Source: Helicobacter labacensis (GTDB taxonomy: Bacteria > Campylobacterota > Campylobacteria > Campylobacterales > Helicobacteraceae). From it: a stretch of DNA of 64,000 bases. The notes below the pieces were generated by a model. That model had not been told where the DNA came from. It saw only the letters and a program-made list of their open reading frames with translations, and made no database searches. Position numbers and translations under genes: made by a program. Each line of letters opens with the position of its first letter. The stretch's first letter is position 1. Shown piece by piece: positions 7,853-15,777 of the stretch. Where the stretch lies: positions 1 through 64,000 of the forward strand of contig NZ_QXQQ01000005.1 of NCBI RefSeq assembly GCF_003660285.1. The letters are read 5' to 3'.

Positions 7853-8409
7853 AATGGGGGGTGTTATTCCTAGCGCTAGCGCTTTTGCAAAGCGCGCCCA
7901 TTAGAGAAACCTTAGAGGTGATCGCCGATAAATTCCTAGCCGATGATAAAAAGCACATCACCACTATAGAGGGTCATGTGCACATCAAAAAGGGCAAAGA
8001 CACCCTCAACGCCAATAAGGTTATTATCTACACCAACGCCAAGCGCAAACCGGTCAAATACGAGGCGATGGGCGCGGTGCAGTTCCACTTAGTAACCCAA
8101 GATGGGCGCGAAGTAGAGGGGCATTCTGATCGCCTCATTTACGATGCGATCAAACAAGAATACCGCTTGTTGCAAAATGCGGTGGTGAACGAAGTGGGTA
8201 AGATCAATTCCATCAAGGGCGAGGAGATCATTTTGAGCAAAGAACGCGGGTATGCCGATGTGCTAGGGGGCAAGGACAAGCCCGCTAGATTTGTCTTTGA
8301 CATGGACGACATCCAGCAAGAACAAAAAAAGCAAAAGCAAAAAAAAGCCCAAGCCACCAAACAAGCTACCCAAAGCACCCCCAAACAAGAAGCCCATGAA
8401 TCCCATTAA
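7849..8409 (+). CDS. lptA: LPS transport periplasmic protein LptA
   Basis: 186 residues: short signal peptide (LFLALALLQSAPI), then an OstA/LptA domain (EVIADKFLADDKKH, TIEGHVHIKKGKDTLNANKV, REVEGHSDRLIYD). It forms the periplasmic bridge carrying LPS to the outer membrane. The C-terminal 35 residues are a low-complexity Lys/Gln tail (QQEQKKQKQKKAQATKQ), not part of the fold. It overlaps engB by 14 bases. Confidence 0.88.
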   Translation: MKWGVLFLALALLQSAPIRETLEVIADKFLADDKKHITTIEGHVHIKKGKDTLNANKVIIYTNAKRKPVKYEAMGAVQFHLVTQDGREVEGHSDRLIYDAIKQEYRLLQNAVVNEVGKINSIKGEEIILSKERGYADVLGGKDKPARFVFDMDDIQQEQKKQKQKKAQATKQATQSTPKQEAHESH

Positions 8410-9022
8410 TGTTGTCCAGAGTCGTTTTTTGATCACAGCGAGCAATTTAGCCCAATGCCCTCCGGCGTGCGCGCCAGAGGTGGCGTTCGTGGGGCGTAGT
8501 AATGTGGGCAAAAGCACACTGATCAACCGCATTTTACAACGCCAAATCGCCAAGAGTTCGACCACCCCGGGCAAGACCAAGAACGCGAATTTCTTTAGCA
8601 CAACATGGCGCATTGCTCCCCAAGAAACTCTAAGTTTTGGTTGCATTGACTTGCCTGGTTTTGGATACGCCAAGGTTTCTAAGCAGGTTAAAAGGGAGTG
8701 GGAAGTCTTTTTAAGCGCGCTTTTGGCACAACGCCCCTCTATCAAACTCATCCTACACTTGATCGATTCTAGGCATGTAAACCTAGAATTAGACCAGCAA
8801 GTGCGCGCCTTTTTACAACATATCTTACGCCCCGATCAAAGCCTAGAGCGCGTTTTTACTAAATTTGACAAGCTCAATAAGAACGCCCAGCATGCCCTCT
8901 ATAAATCCCACAATGCCCCCCTAATTAGCGCACAAGGCGCGCTCGATTCTAAGTTTGGGACGCTTTTAGACCTCCAGCGCGCCATCATCAAGAATTTGTT
9001 CGCCAAGAGCCTTGATGTTTAA
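8396..9022 (+). CDS. engB: Ribosome biogenesis GTP-binding protein EngB (YsxC/YihA)
   Basis: 208 residues. G1 is GRSNVGKST, G2/G3 region STTPGKTKN and DLPGFGYAKVSK (a diagnostic EngB string), and G4 TKFDKLNK. EngB assists late 50S subunit assembly. The ATG at 8396 lies within the end of lptA; a longer open frame upstream encodes only Lys-rich shadow sequence. In H. pylori the orthologue sits at the same place in the operon. Confidence 0.93.
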   Translation: MNPINVVQSRFLITASNLAQCPPACAPEVAFVGRSNVGKSTLINRILQRQIAKSSTTPGKTKNANFFSTTWRIAPQETLSFGCIDLPGFGYAKVSKQVKREWEVFLSALLAQRPSIKLILHLIDSRHVNLELDQQVRAFLQHILRPDQSLERVFTKFDKLNKNAQHALYKSHNAPLISAQGALDSKFGTLLDLQRAIIKNLFAKSLDV

Positions 9023-9455
9023 AACCAAGTTCCCCATTGGCTTAGTGCTAGCTTGGCTGGGTTTTTATCTCTACAGCAATATCGCCGACATCTACACTTG
9101 GCTACCCCCCATGCTAGCTTTCCTCTTTGCATTTTACCGCCACACTTTAGAGAATCCGCGCGCAGAAGTGCTGTGGTGGATCTTTGCCTGCCTTGTGAGT
9201 GTGGAACTCATTTACACCCAACCTTTAGGGGTGCTTATCTTGCTCTTCATCTTTTATGAAAAGCTGGTTGTGCGCAATTTATTGCGCGCTTTTCAAGACA
9301 ATGTGCTGGGGGATTTGGTGCATGGCTTTTGTGTTTATGGGCTGTATTTGGGCTTTTTAGCGCTTTGGAATCACAATTACGCCCCCTTTTGGAAGGAAGC
9401 ACTGAGTTACAGCGTGCTAGAGTTTTTGCTTTGGAGAGTGTATGCTAGGGTTTAG
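9015..9455 (+). CDS. Integral membrane protein upstream of mrdA (possible MreD analogue)
   Basis: 146 residues with about four hydrophobic helices (for example LVLAWLGFYLYSNIADIYTW, LGVLILLFIFYEKL, LYLGFLALWNHNY). It overlaps the PBP2 gene by 14 bases and engB by 8. Its place directly before mrdA recalls MreD of the elongation machinery, but no MreD signature is visible and the equivalence is inference from context. In H. pylori the same slot holds an uncharacterised membrane protein. Confidence 0.7.
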   Translation: MFKTKFPIGLVLAWLGFYLYSNIADIYTWLPPMLAFLFAFYRHTLENPRAEVLWWIFACLVSVELIYTQPLGVLILLFIFYEKLVVRNLLRAFQDNVLGDLVHGFCVYGLYLGFLALWNHNYAPFWKEALSYSVLEFLLWRVYARV

Positions 9456-11214
9456 AATGCGCTTTGTGTTGGGCTTATTGGGTTTGGTGTGGGCGGTGCT
9501 GGTGTTTAAAATCTTTATTCTCACCATCAAGACCAATGACTACTTTGAGCAACTCGCCTTGCGCAACATGACAAAAAAAGAGATTTTAGTGCCCACACGG
9601 GGGATCATCATGGATCGCCACCACGAATTGCTCGCCATCAACCAGCTAGGTTTTAGTATCGCGCTTTCCCCCGCGCTAAAAAACTCCGTGTTGCAAGCCA
9701 GAATTGCGCTTTTGAGGCGTTACTTCCCTAATTTAAACCAAGATGACGCGCTAGACAACTACCAAAAACAAAATTCACGCTACAACCACAACGCGATCCC
9801 TATTTTAGATTTTGTCCCCTATGCCACCATGCAAACTCTCTATGCCAAACTCTTGCAAATCCCAGACATCGTCATCACCCCGGCTAACAAACGCCACTAC
9901 CCCAATGGCGCTCTAGCCTCCCATGTCATTGGCTATTTAGGCGCGGCTGATAGCAATGACATCGCTAAAAACCCCCCCAGCCAATACACCCACACCATCG
10001 GCAAAACTGGACTAGAAAAAGAGTATAACGCTCTTTTACAAGGCGCGTTAGGATATAAATTGGTGAGTGTGAACGCGCTCAACCAAGAATTAGAAGTGCT
10101 AGAGGTCAAAGAACCCAAAACCAATAACGATCTCATTTTGAGTTTGGACAAACGCTTACAACGCAAGGCAGATACTCTCTTTGCAGACAAACGCGGGGCG
10201 ATCATTGTGATGGACGCGCGCAATGGGGAAATTTTAGTGGCTGGGAGTTACCCAGAATACAACCTCAATGATTTTATCGGGGGGATTAGCCTAGCAGATT
10301 GGAAGAGCTTGCAGGACAATCCGGGCAATCCCTTGCTAAATCGGATCGTCAATGGGCTTTACCCCCCGGGGTCTGTGGTGAAAATGGGGAGCGCTTTGAG
10401 TTTTTTAGAGAATTTACCCATGAACGAAAACACCACCATCCCCACACCCGGCTATATTGAAGTGGGCAAGCGCAAGTTTAGGGACTGGAAACCCGGGGGG
10501 CATCAAGACTCCAATCTCTACAAAGCCATTAAGGAGTCCGTAGATGTTTACTTCTACAAGTTCGCTCTAGACCTTCCCATTGAGAAACTCACCAAAACTT
10601 TCTCGCAAATGGGTTTTGGGAAAAAAAGCGGGGTGGATTTGCCCAATGAGTTTGTGGGCATTTTGCCCGATCCTAGCTGGAAGATGAAGCGTTTTGGGAG
10701 TGTTTGGAATGTGGGCGACACGCTTATTACAGCCATCGGACAGGGTTCTTTTCTCACCACACCCCTGCAAGTGGCTAATTACACCGCCCTTTTAGCCTCA
10801 GGCAAACTCCCCACTCCCCACTTCCACCAGCATGGGGATTTCAAGTCCAAAGATGTTTTGGACGCGTTTGAAAAATCCAAATTGCCTATTTTGCGCAAGG
10901 GTATGCATGAGGCATGCGACCAGCAGGGGGGAACGGCGTATAAAAGCACGCGCGGGGCTAAGGTGAGTTTGGCATGCAAGACGGGCACAGCGCAGGTGGT
11001 GAGCATCGATCAAAATACCACCACACGGATAAGGGAAAGCCAAATGGAATACTCCCAGCGATCGCATGCATGGATCACGGCGTTTTTACCCTATGAAAAC
11101 CCCCAGTATGTCATCACCATCTTAGTAGAACATGGAGAGGGGGGGAGCAAGAATGGTCCCCTGCTCAAAGAAATGGCTAACACGCTTTTAGAGCTAGGCT
11201 ATATCAAGCCTTGA
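9442..11214 (+). CDS. mrdA: Penicillin-binding protein 2 (peptidoglycan transpeptidase)
   Basis: 590 residues. N-terminal membrane anchor (GLLGLVWAVLVFKIFILTI), PBP dimerisation domain (residues about 45-200), then a transpeptidase domain with active-site SVVK in PPGSVVKMGSAL, SVD in KESVDVYFYK and KTGTA in CKTGTAQVV. It crosslinks lateral-wall peptidoglycan and is central to cell shape with RodA/MreBC. An ATG at 9442 has GGAG upstream; ATG 9457 is a possible shorter start. The 3' end overlaps convergent serB by 11 bases. Confidence 0.93.
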   Translation: MLGFRMRFVLGLLGLVWAVLVFKIFILTIKTNDYFEQLALRNMTKKEILVPTRGIIMDRHHELLAINQLGFSIALSPALKNSVLQARIALLRRYFPNLNQDDALDNYQKQNSRYNHNAIPILDFVPYATMQTLYAKLLQIPDIVITPANKRHYPNGALASHVIGYLGAADSNDIAKNPPSQYTHTIGKTGLEKEYNALLQGALGYKLVSVNALNQELEVLEVKEPKTNNDLILSLDKRLQRKADTLFADKRGAIIVMDARNGEILVAGSYPEYNLNDFIGGISLADWKSLQDNPGNPLLNRIVNGLYPPGSVVKMGSALSFLENLPMNENTTIPTPGYIEVGKRKFRDWKPGGHQDSNLYKAIKESVDVYFYKFALDLPIEKLTKTFSQMGFGKKSGVDLPNEFVGILPDPSWKMKRFGSVWNVGDTLITAIGQGSFLTTPLQVANYTALLASGKLPTPHFHQHGDFKSKDVLDAFEKSKLPILRKGMHEACDQQGGTAYKSTRGAKVSLACKTGTAQVVSIDQNTTTRIRESQMEYSQRSHAWITAFLPYENPQYVITILVEHGEGGSKNGPLLKEMANTLLELGYIKP

Positions 11215-11824
11215 GGTGATCTAACACCTCACGCAAATCTAGCGAGCGCGCTATGGCGCTGGCGCGCTCCTTGACAATCTCTTTAGCGTTGAACGCCACG
11301 CTCACATCAGCTAAGTCAAACATACAAATATCATTAGCCCCATCGCCCACCACCACAGTGTGGCGCGCCCTTAAGAGTTGTTGCAAACCCAATAACATCT
11401 CTCTTTTGGAATCCCCGCGCATCATAGGTCCGCTCACCAAACCCTCCAACACCCCAGCGCGCGCATGCAAGGTGTTGCTAAAATCTGCATCCAAGCCTAA
11501 TTTTTCCTTAAAAAATGCGGTCGCTAGTTTGAACCCCCCACTAAAACACACCACCTTATAGCCACGCGCGCGTAGACCCTCTATTGCTTCCTTAGCCCCC
11601 TTGTGTAGGGGTAAGCCCTCACACACAGCCCTAGCCACGCGCACATCCATACCCTTGAGTAAAGCCACCCGACTAAGCAAACTGGTGTAGAAATCTGCCC
11701 TGCCCTCCATCGCCTCAGTGGTGCACGCTTGGATCTCTGTGCCCACCCCGTATGCCTCCCCTAGTGCCTCTAGCGTTTCGGCATCCACTAAAGTGGAATC
11801 AAAATCAAAGACAGCCAATTTCAT
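11204..11824 (-). CDS. serB: Phosphoserine phosphatase
   Basis: 206-residue HAD-superfamily enzyme with motif I DFDSTLVDAE, motif II FSGGF and motif III/IV VVGDGANDICMF. It converts O-phospho-L-serine to serine, the last step of serine biosynthesis. Helicobacter SerB lacks the N-terminal ACT extension seen in E. coli, consistent with this length. It is transcribed convergently with mrdA and divergently from pgpA. Confidence 0.93.
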   Translation of the reverse strand: MKLAVFDFDSTLVDAETLEALGEAYGVGTEIQACTTEAMEGRADFYTSLLSRVALLKGMDVRVARAVCEGLPLHKGAKEAIEGLRARGYKVVCFSGGFKLATAFFKEKLGLDADFSNTLHARAGVLEGLVSGPMMRGDSKREMLLGLQQLLRARHTVVVGDGANDICMFDLADVSVAFNAKEIVKERASAIARSLDLREVLDHLKA

Positions 11825-11861
11825 ATCTCTCCTTAAAAACCCCTATTCTAGCCAATTTTGT

Positions 11862-11867
11862 TATAAT
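11862..11867 (+). promoter_or_regulatory. -10 box immediately before pgpA
   Basis: TATAAT at 11862-11867 ends only six bases before the ATG at 11874, preceded by TTTTGT. A start site at the usual distance would fall on or next to the start codon, implying a leaderless mRNA. No Shine-Dalgarno sequence precedes this ATG. Confidence 0.5.
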
Positions 11868-11873
11868 GTGCTC

Positions 11874-12332
11874 ATGGATGCAAGAGAGTGCTTTTTAACT
11901 GTATTTTACGCGGGCAAGTTCCCCAAGGGTCCGGGCACGGCTGGGAGTGTAGTCGCTTTGTTACTGGGTTTGCCTATTTTATACGCCTCGCCCAATACCT
12001 TGTTTTTAAGCGCGTTGCTCATTGGGTTGATCGCGATCAAACAAATCGACATTTACGAACAAGAGCACAACACCCATGATCCTAAACACATCGTGATCGA
12101 TGAATTGGTGGGGATGTGGATCGCGATGGCGGTAGCTGGCTGGGGTTGGCTGAGTCTAATAGCTAGCTTTGTCTTCTTTAGACTCTTTGATATTTACAAG
12201 CCCTCTTTAATTGGCACAATCGACGCAAAGGTAACAAACGGGCTTGGGGTAGTGGGCGATGACGCTCTGGCGGGTTTGCTAGGCGGGCTGTGCGCTTTAC
12301 TCCTAGTCCACTTTGTCAACCTGCTTTTTTAG
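11874..12332 (+). CDS. pgpA: Phosphatidylglycerophosphatase A
   Basis: 152 residues with PgpA landmarks: GKFPKGPGTAGS near the N terminus, IVIDELVGMW, and FRLFDIYKPSLIGTIDA followed by GVVGDDALAG. Several hydrophobic helices place it in the inner membrane, where it dephosphorylates phosphatidylglycerophosphate to phosphatidylglycerol. The open frame extends upstream across serB, but the family begins at this ATG. Its end overlaps the convergent OMP gene by four bases. Confidence 0.88.
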   Translation: MDARECFLTVFYAGKFPKGPGTAGSVVALLLGLPILYASPNTLFLSALLIGLIAIKQIDIYEQEHNTHDPKHIVIDELVGMWIAMAVAGWGWLSLIASFVFFRLFDIYKPSLIGTIDAKVTNGLGVVGDDALAGLLGGLCALLLVHFVNLLF

Positions 12333-13173
12333 AAATTGTAGACATAGTTAGCAAAGATAGCTATGTTGCGTCTGAGATTGAAACTGATAAAATCGCCCTT
12401 TTTAACCCCATACTCCTCGTAATCCTGCGTGCGCGTGATAGTGAGATAGGGGTCGTTGATGGTGGGGATGCGCACGCCTAGCTCAAAGCCCTGATGCTTG
12501 GTGAAATTAGCCCTAAAGCCGATATTGACGAGGAACTGCACGAAGGTGGGCGAAAACTTGGCTTGGAAACCCTCTTCGCTGTTAAAATCGCGGGCGCGAT
12601 CGCTATAATAGTTATTCATGCTCATACACTGCCCGTCATCATTGCTATACACGCACTGCCCTTGATCATAAGCCTTGCCCATAAGCCAAGAACTCCCCCC
12701 GATCATCACCCCGACAAACATGCCAAAAGTGCGATCTTTCTTCTCATAAAAATTTAAGAGCGCGTCCATCCCTACGCCATAAAAGAGATTGGCAGAGGGT
12801 TGGCTAAACCTGCCCATTGTGTTGTAATAGCTCCCCCCCTGACCGCTAAAAAAGCCATAATAGCGCAAGCCAAAGCGTTTTTTAGCCCCAAAGAATTGTT
12901 TGTAACCGATTTGGATGTCTGCGCCAAAGAGATTCCCATTGTAGGGGGGCGATTTGCCTAGCACTTGTTCTAAAACGGGTTTGCTCACCTTTTGGGTTTG
13001 GGTGAAATTAGAGTATTGAAACCCAGCCTCTATAAACGCGCCGTTTTCTTCCGCGCTTAAAGGAGCTAGAGAAAAGAGGCCAAGAGCACTGAGGGCTAAA
13101 AGAGAGGATTTAAAGCTTAATGCTTGTGGCTTGTGGCTTGTGGCTTGTGGCTTGTGGCTTGTGAGTGTAGCAT
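12329..13173 (-). CDS. Helicobacter outer membrane protein, phase-variable, apparently OFF
   Basis: The barrel frame runs to 12329 and ends IFANYVYNF, a typical Helicobacter OMP C terminus. A hydrophobic signal core (SLLALSALGLFSLAPLSAEE) precedes the mature start ENGAFIEAGFQYSNF. The only ATG with a good ribosome site (AAAGAAAGG, five bases upstream) is at 13173, but with the five GCCACAA-type heptamers present it reads into TAA after 18 codons. Adding one heptamer, or removing two, joins it to the barrel frame. A TTG at 13192 is in frame in the current state but has no matching Shine-Dalgarno. I infer slipped-strand ON/OFF switching. Confidence 0.8.
13122..13163. repeat. Tandem heptamer tract (TTGTGGC x5 plus partial copies)
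   Basis: Five perfect TTGTGGC copies occupy 13124-13158, flanked by GC (13122-13123) and a partial sixth copy, TTGTG (13159-13163). The unit is not a multiple of three, and the tract lies between the likely ATG and the signal peptide core of the OMP gene on the minus strand, so each unit gained or lost shifts the frame. Confidence 0.95.
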
Positions 13174-13267
13174 AGTAACCTTTCTTTGTCAATAAAATAG
13201 ACCAAAAATTCTAGCGTGTCTTAGCTTGATTGTCAAGGTTTAAGTTACGCGCCTATGCGAGTTTAGC

Positions 13268-13273
13268 TATAAT
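13268..13273 (+). promoter_or_regulatory. -10 box for the 13305 gene
   Basis: TATAAT at 13268-13273 precedes the gene by about 30 bases, with AAGGAG (13294-13299) as ribosome site. Confidence 0.5.
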
Positions 13274-13304
13274 GGGGGCTGTAATTATTTTTTAAGGAGC
13301 AACC

Positions 13305-14225
13305 ATGAAATTAGCTAAATTTGTTTTGCATTGTGATAACCATCGCGTGGGTAGTTTGGAGGAACTTAGAGAGCATTTTGACATCTTAGATGTGTTGGAG
13401 CACTATAAAAGCAACACTTTACAACGCTGGTTGCGCTCCCGTGCGCTCCAAAGTGAGTTAGAGCAAGTCCTAGCCATTAATGCCACTAGCGATGTGGAGA
13501 TCATCCTTGCGCTGTGCCAAATCTTTAGCGTGGGCGTGGAAAAAGAGGATATTGAGGCGGTGCTAAAGAGCCAACAAGCCCTAGCCAACAAACAAGCCCA
13601 GCTAGAGAAGTATCAAGGGCAACAAACAGAATTAGAGAAACTTATTAGGAAATTGATCCAAGAGGCGATCGAACCTAGTGTGAAGTCTATCTCTAGCCTT
13701 AATGTCAAGCTCAAACCCCATCAATCCTATTACACACTTAAAGATGATTTTCTTAATGCTCCCGACTTGGAGAGCGGAAGGATGATTTTAGTGGAATTAC
13801 TCAACAATTATTTTGAAGAGTTGAGTTTGGATACTCATAATGTGATGGATAAACTTGCAATCAAGCATAAAAAATCTCTTTGGAAAGGCGAGCCCAAACA
13901 TTACCCCGCCCTTCTGCTCTACTTTTTTGCAAGTCCCATGTTTCAAGAGAATGAAGGGCTTGAATATCCCGTTGCAAATTGTTATTTTTTTTCAAAAGCG
14001 GATTTTATGGCTGCTTTATCCGATTATGAAATCAGACATGAAGGTAGGTATTACGAGCCAAAACAGGATACAATGTTTGTCTATGTAGATAGCAAGCGTT
14101 CATGGGGAAACAAGTGTATAAAGATTAGTGATGATTGCTGGTTTAATATCCTCGTTGGCGAAAGTAAGCTTTACTTGGGTAGCGATAAGGAAACCTACTA
14201 CGAACTCCCCGCGCTAAAAGCCTAA
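13305..14225 (+). CDS. Hypothetical protein with N-terminal helical module
   Basis: 306 residues, function not recognised. The first 85 residues contain RVGSLEELREHFDILDVLEH and KSNTLQRWLRSRALQSELEQ, a module I associate with the N terminus of assorted hypothetical proteins in other bacteria. A coiled-coil stretch follows (LANKQAQLEKYQGQQTELEK, about 90-125), then a C-terminal domain of about 170 residues rich in aromatics. There is no signal peptide, so a cytoplasmic location is likely. The start is well supported by an AAGGAG ribosome site and a -10 box. The next gene, ybeY, begins three bases after the stop and may be co-transcribed. Confidence 0.65.
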   Translation: MKLAKFVLHCDNHRVGSLEELREHFDILDVLEHYKSNTLQRWLRSRALQSELEQVLAINATSDVEIILALCQIFSVGVEKEDIEAVLKSQQALANKQAQLEKYQGQQTELEKLIRKLIQEAIEPSVKSISSLNVKLKPHQSYYTLKDDFLNAPDLESGRMILVELLNNYFEELSLDTHNVMDKLAIKHKKSLWKGEPKHYPALLLYFFASPMFQENEGLEYPVANCYFFSKADFMAALSDYEIRHEGRYYEPKQDTMFVYVDSKRSWGNKCIKISDDCWFNILVGESKLYLGSDKETYYELPALKA

Positions 14226-14227
14226 CC

Positions 14228-14689
14228 TTGTCTGCTTGTGCCATTGAGATCATTTGCGAGGCTAACCAAGAGAATCTGCCCCTAGATTTGCAAAGCTGGC
14301 TAACCCCCAAACTTTTGTCCATTATGGAGTATCTTAATGGCGATCACTGTGTGGAGTTGGTGTTAGTCTCTAGCGCACAGATGGCTAAATTAAACCTAGA
14401 GTTTAGAAATATCCCTAAAAGCACCGATGTGCTGAGTTTCCCCATAGAAATCCCCGGGCATGCGCTTTTGGGGAGCGTGGTAATCAATGTGGATTTAGCC
14501 CTGCAGGAGAGCCAAGCGCGTGGGCATGCGCTTTTAGAGGAGATCACCTTATTATTTGTGCATGGCTATTTGCACCTACTAGGCTACGATCACGAATGCG
14601 ATCAAGGGCAACAACGCGCCCTAGAACAAGAGATCATCAAACACTTCAACCTGCCCCCTAGCTTGATGGCGCGCACAGAGTGGATTTAG
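14228..14689 (+). CDS. ybeY: Endoribonuclease YbeY (rRNA maturation)
   Basis: 153 residues with the zinc-binding motif HGYLHLLGYDHECD near residue 115 and the preceding STDVLSFP block typical of YbeY. The enzyme takes part in 16S rRNA 3' maturation and 70S quality control. The start is a TTG three bases after the upstream stop; no better in-frame start covers the conserved N terminus. The last 32 bases overlap convergent tilS. Confidence 0.92.
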   Translation: MSACAIEIICEANQENLPLDLQSWLTPKLLSIMEYLNGDHCVELVLVSSAQMAKLNLEFRNIPKSTDVLSFPIEIPGHALLGSVVINVDLALQESQARGHALLEEITLLFVHGYLHLLGYDHECDQGQQRALEQEIIKHFNLPPSLMARTEWI

Positions 14690-15689
14690 CCTGTTTAATT
14701 GCCTCCAAATGTTCTTGCCATTTTGGGCTAAAAAGTGCGGGGCGCAAGGTGGGGGGGATTTGCAAGAGTTGGCATTGTATTTTATAGGCTTTTGGCATGG
14801 CTTTGATCGCGTGTTTTCTTGCGCCCACAAAGACAAAGCCCCCCAAAACCCCCACGCAATACACCCTAGCGCGCGTGCTAAAGAGGGTATTAAAGCCTTG
14901 GCGTTCTAACTCTAGGCGTTGGGGCTGGCTTAACACATAGCCTAAGCGTTTTAACAAAATATCAATGTAATATAATTTTTGCTTATTCTCTTTAAACACC
15001 CACACCCTAGCCACACAAACCATCTCAATAGGGGGATAAAGCTGGTGTTTCTCCACACCCAAAGCCTCAAAACTGCGCTTTAAGCCCTTGTGCGCGCCTT
15101 GCATACCCAAGAACACATCGCTTAGAGCCTGCCTAAAGACATTGCGCCTAAAGCGTGGATCAATATTGCTACAATCCTCAAAATAGCGGTAATGCTTGGC
15201 GTGTAAATATTTTGTAAGCGCGCTTTTAGGGGTGTAAATCAGAGGGCGCGCTAGGCTGTAATGCTCTCTATTTTCTAAGGCTTCAAAGCCCAAGAGGGTT
15301 TGCAAACTTGCCCCCTTAGCTAATTGCATCAAAAACCACTCTAATTTGTCATTGAGGTGGTGGGCTAGAATCACGCAGGTATAGCCAAATTGCGCGCTCA
15401 AGCGATCAAAAAAAGCATGGCGGCGCGCGCGCGCTCTAGCCTCAATATTGCCCCCCCTTAAAGGCGCATAGAGCACATGCACGCTTTTGGCGTGTTTGCG
15501 CCCCAATTCTAGGGCGTATTGCACCTCTAAATGGGCTTGATCGCGCAGAGCATAATGCACGATCGCCATATCAAAGCGCACGCCCTGTTCTAATAAAAGA
15601 TAGAACAACGCCACACTATCCCCCCCGCCTGAAAAGCCCAATAAACACCGATTCTTTAACAAATACTCCAAGCCCTCTAAGGCGATCAT
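14658..15689 (-). CDS. tilS: tRNA(Ile)-lysidine synthetase
   Basis: 343 residues with the N-type ATP pyrophosphatase P-loop SGGGDSV near residue 20, HYALRD, and ILAHHLNDKLEWFLMQL. It modifies the CAU anticodon of tRNA-Ile to lysidine so that AUA is read, an essential step. The P-loop is encoded across a G7 run (15620-15626 on the + strand as C7), a possible slippage site. Its 3' end overlaps ybeY. Confidence 0.9.
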   Translation of the reverse strand: MIALEGLEYLLKNRCLLGFSGGGDSVALFYLLLEQGVRFDMAIVHYALRDQAHLEVQYALELGRKHAKSVHVLYAPLRGGNIEARARARRHAFFDRLSAQFGYTCVILAHHLNDKLEWFLMQLAKGASLQTLLGFEALENREHYSLARPLIYTPKSALTKYLHAKHYRYFEDCSNIDPRFRRNVFRQALSDVFLGMQGAHKGLKRSFEALGVEKHQLYPPIEMVCVARVWVFKENKQKLYYIDILLKRLGYVLSQPQRLELERQGFNTLFSTRARVYCVGVLGGFVFVGARKHAIKAMPKAYKIQCQLLQIPPTLRPALFSPKWQEHLEAIKQAKSTLCAPSS

Positions 15690-15777
15690 TTAAGCCCTAT
15701 CTCAAGCAAAACCCATTAGAATCTGCCTTTTTGCTCCATTCTAACATGAAAGCCACTAAATCCATAAGGAGCAAGCC

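Noticed and set aside
11718-11873. Longer N terminus for pgpA
   Set aside because: The extra residues are antisense to serB and lack similarity to PgpA; the family starts at the ATG at 11874.
13121-13163. Heptamer array considered as a CRISPR or iteron
   Set aside because: No spacers separate the units and the tract lies in the 5' coding region of an OMP, so slipped-strand switching is the better reading. No CRISPR array was seen anywhere in the window.
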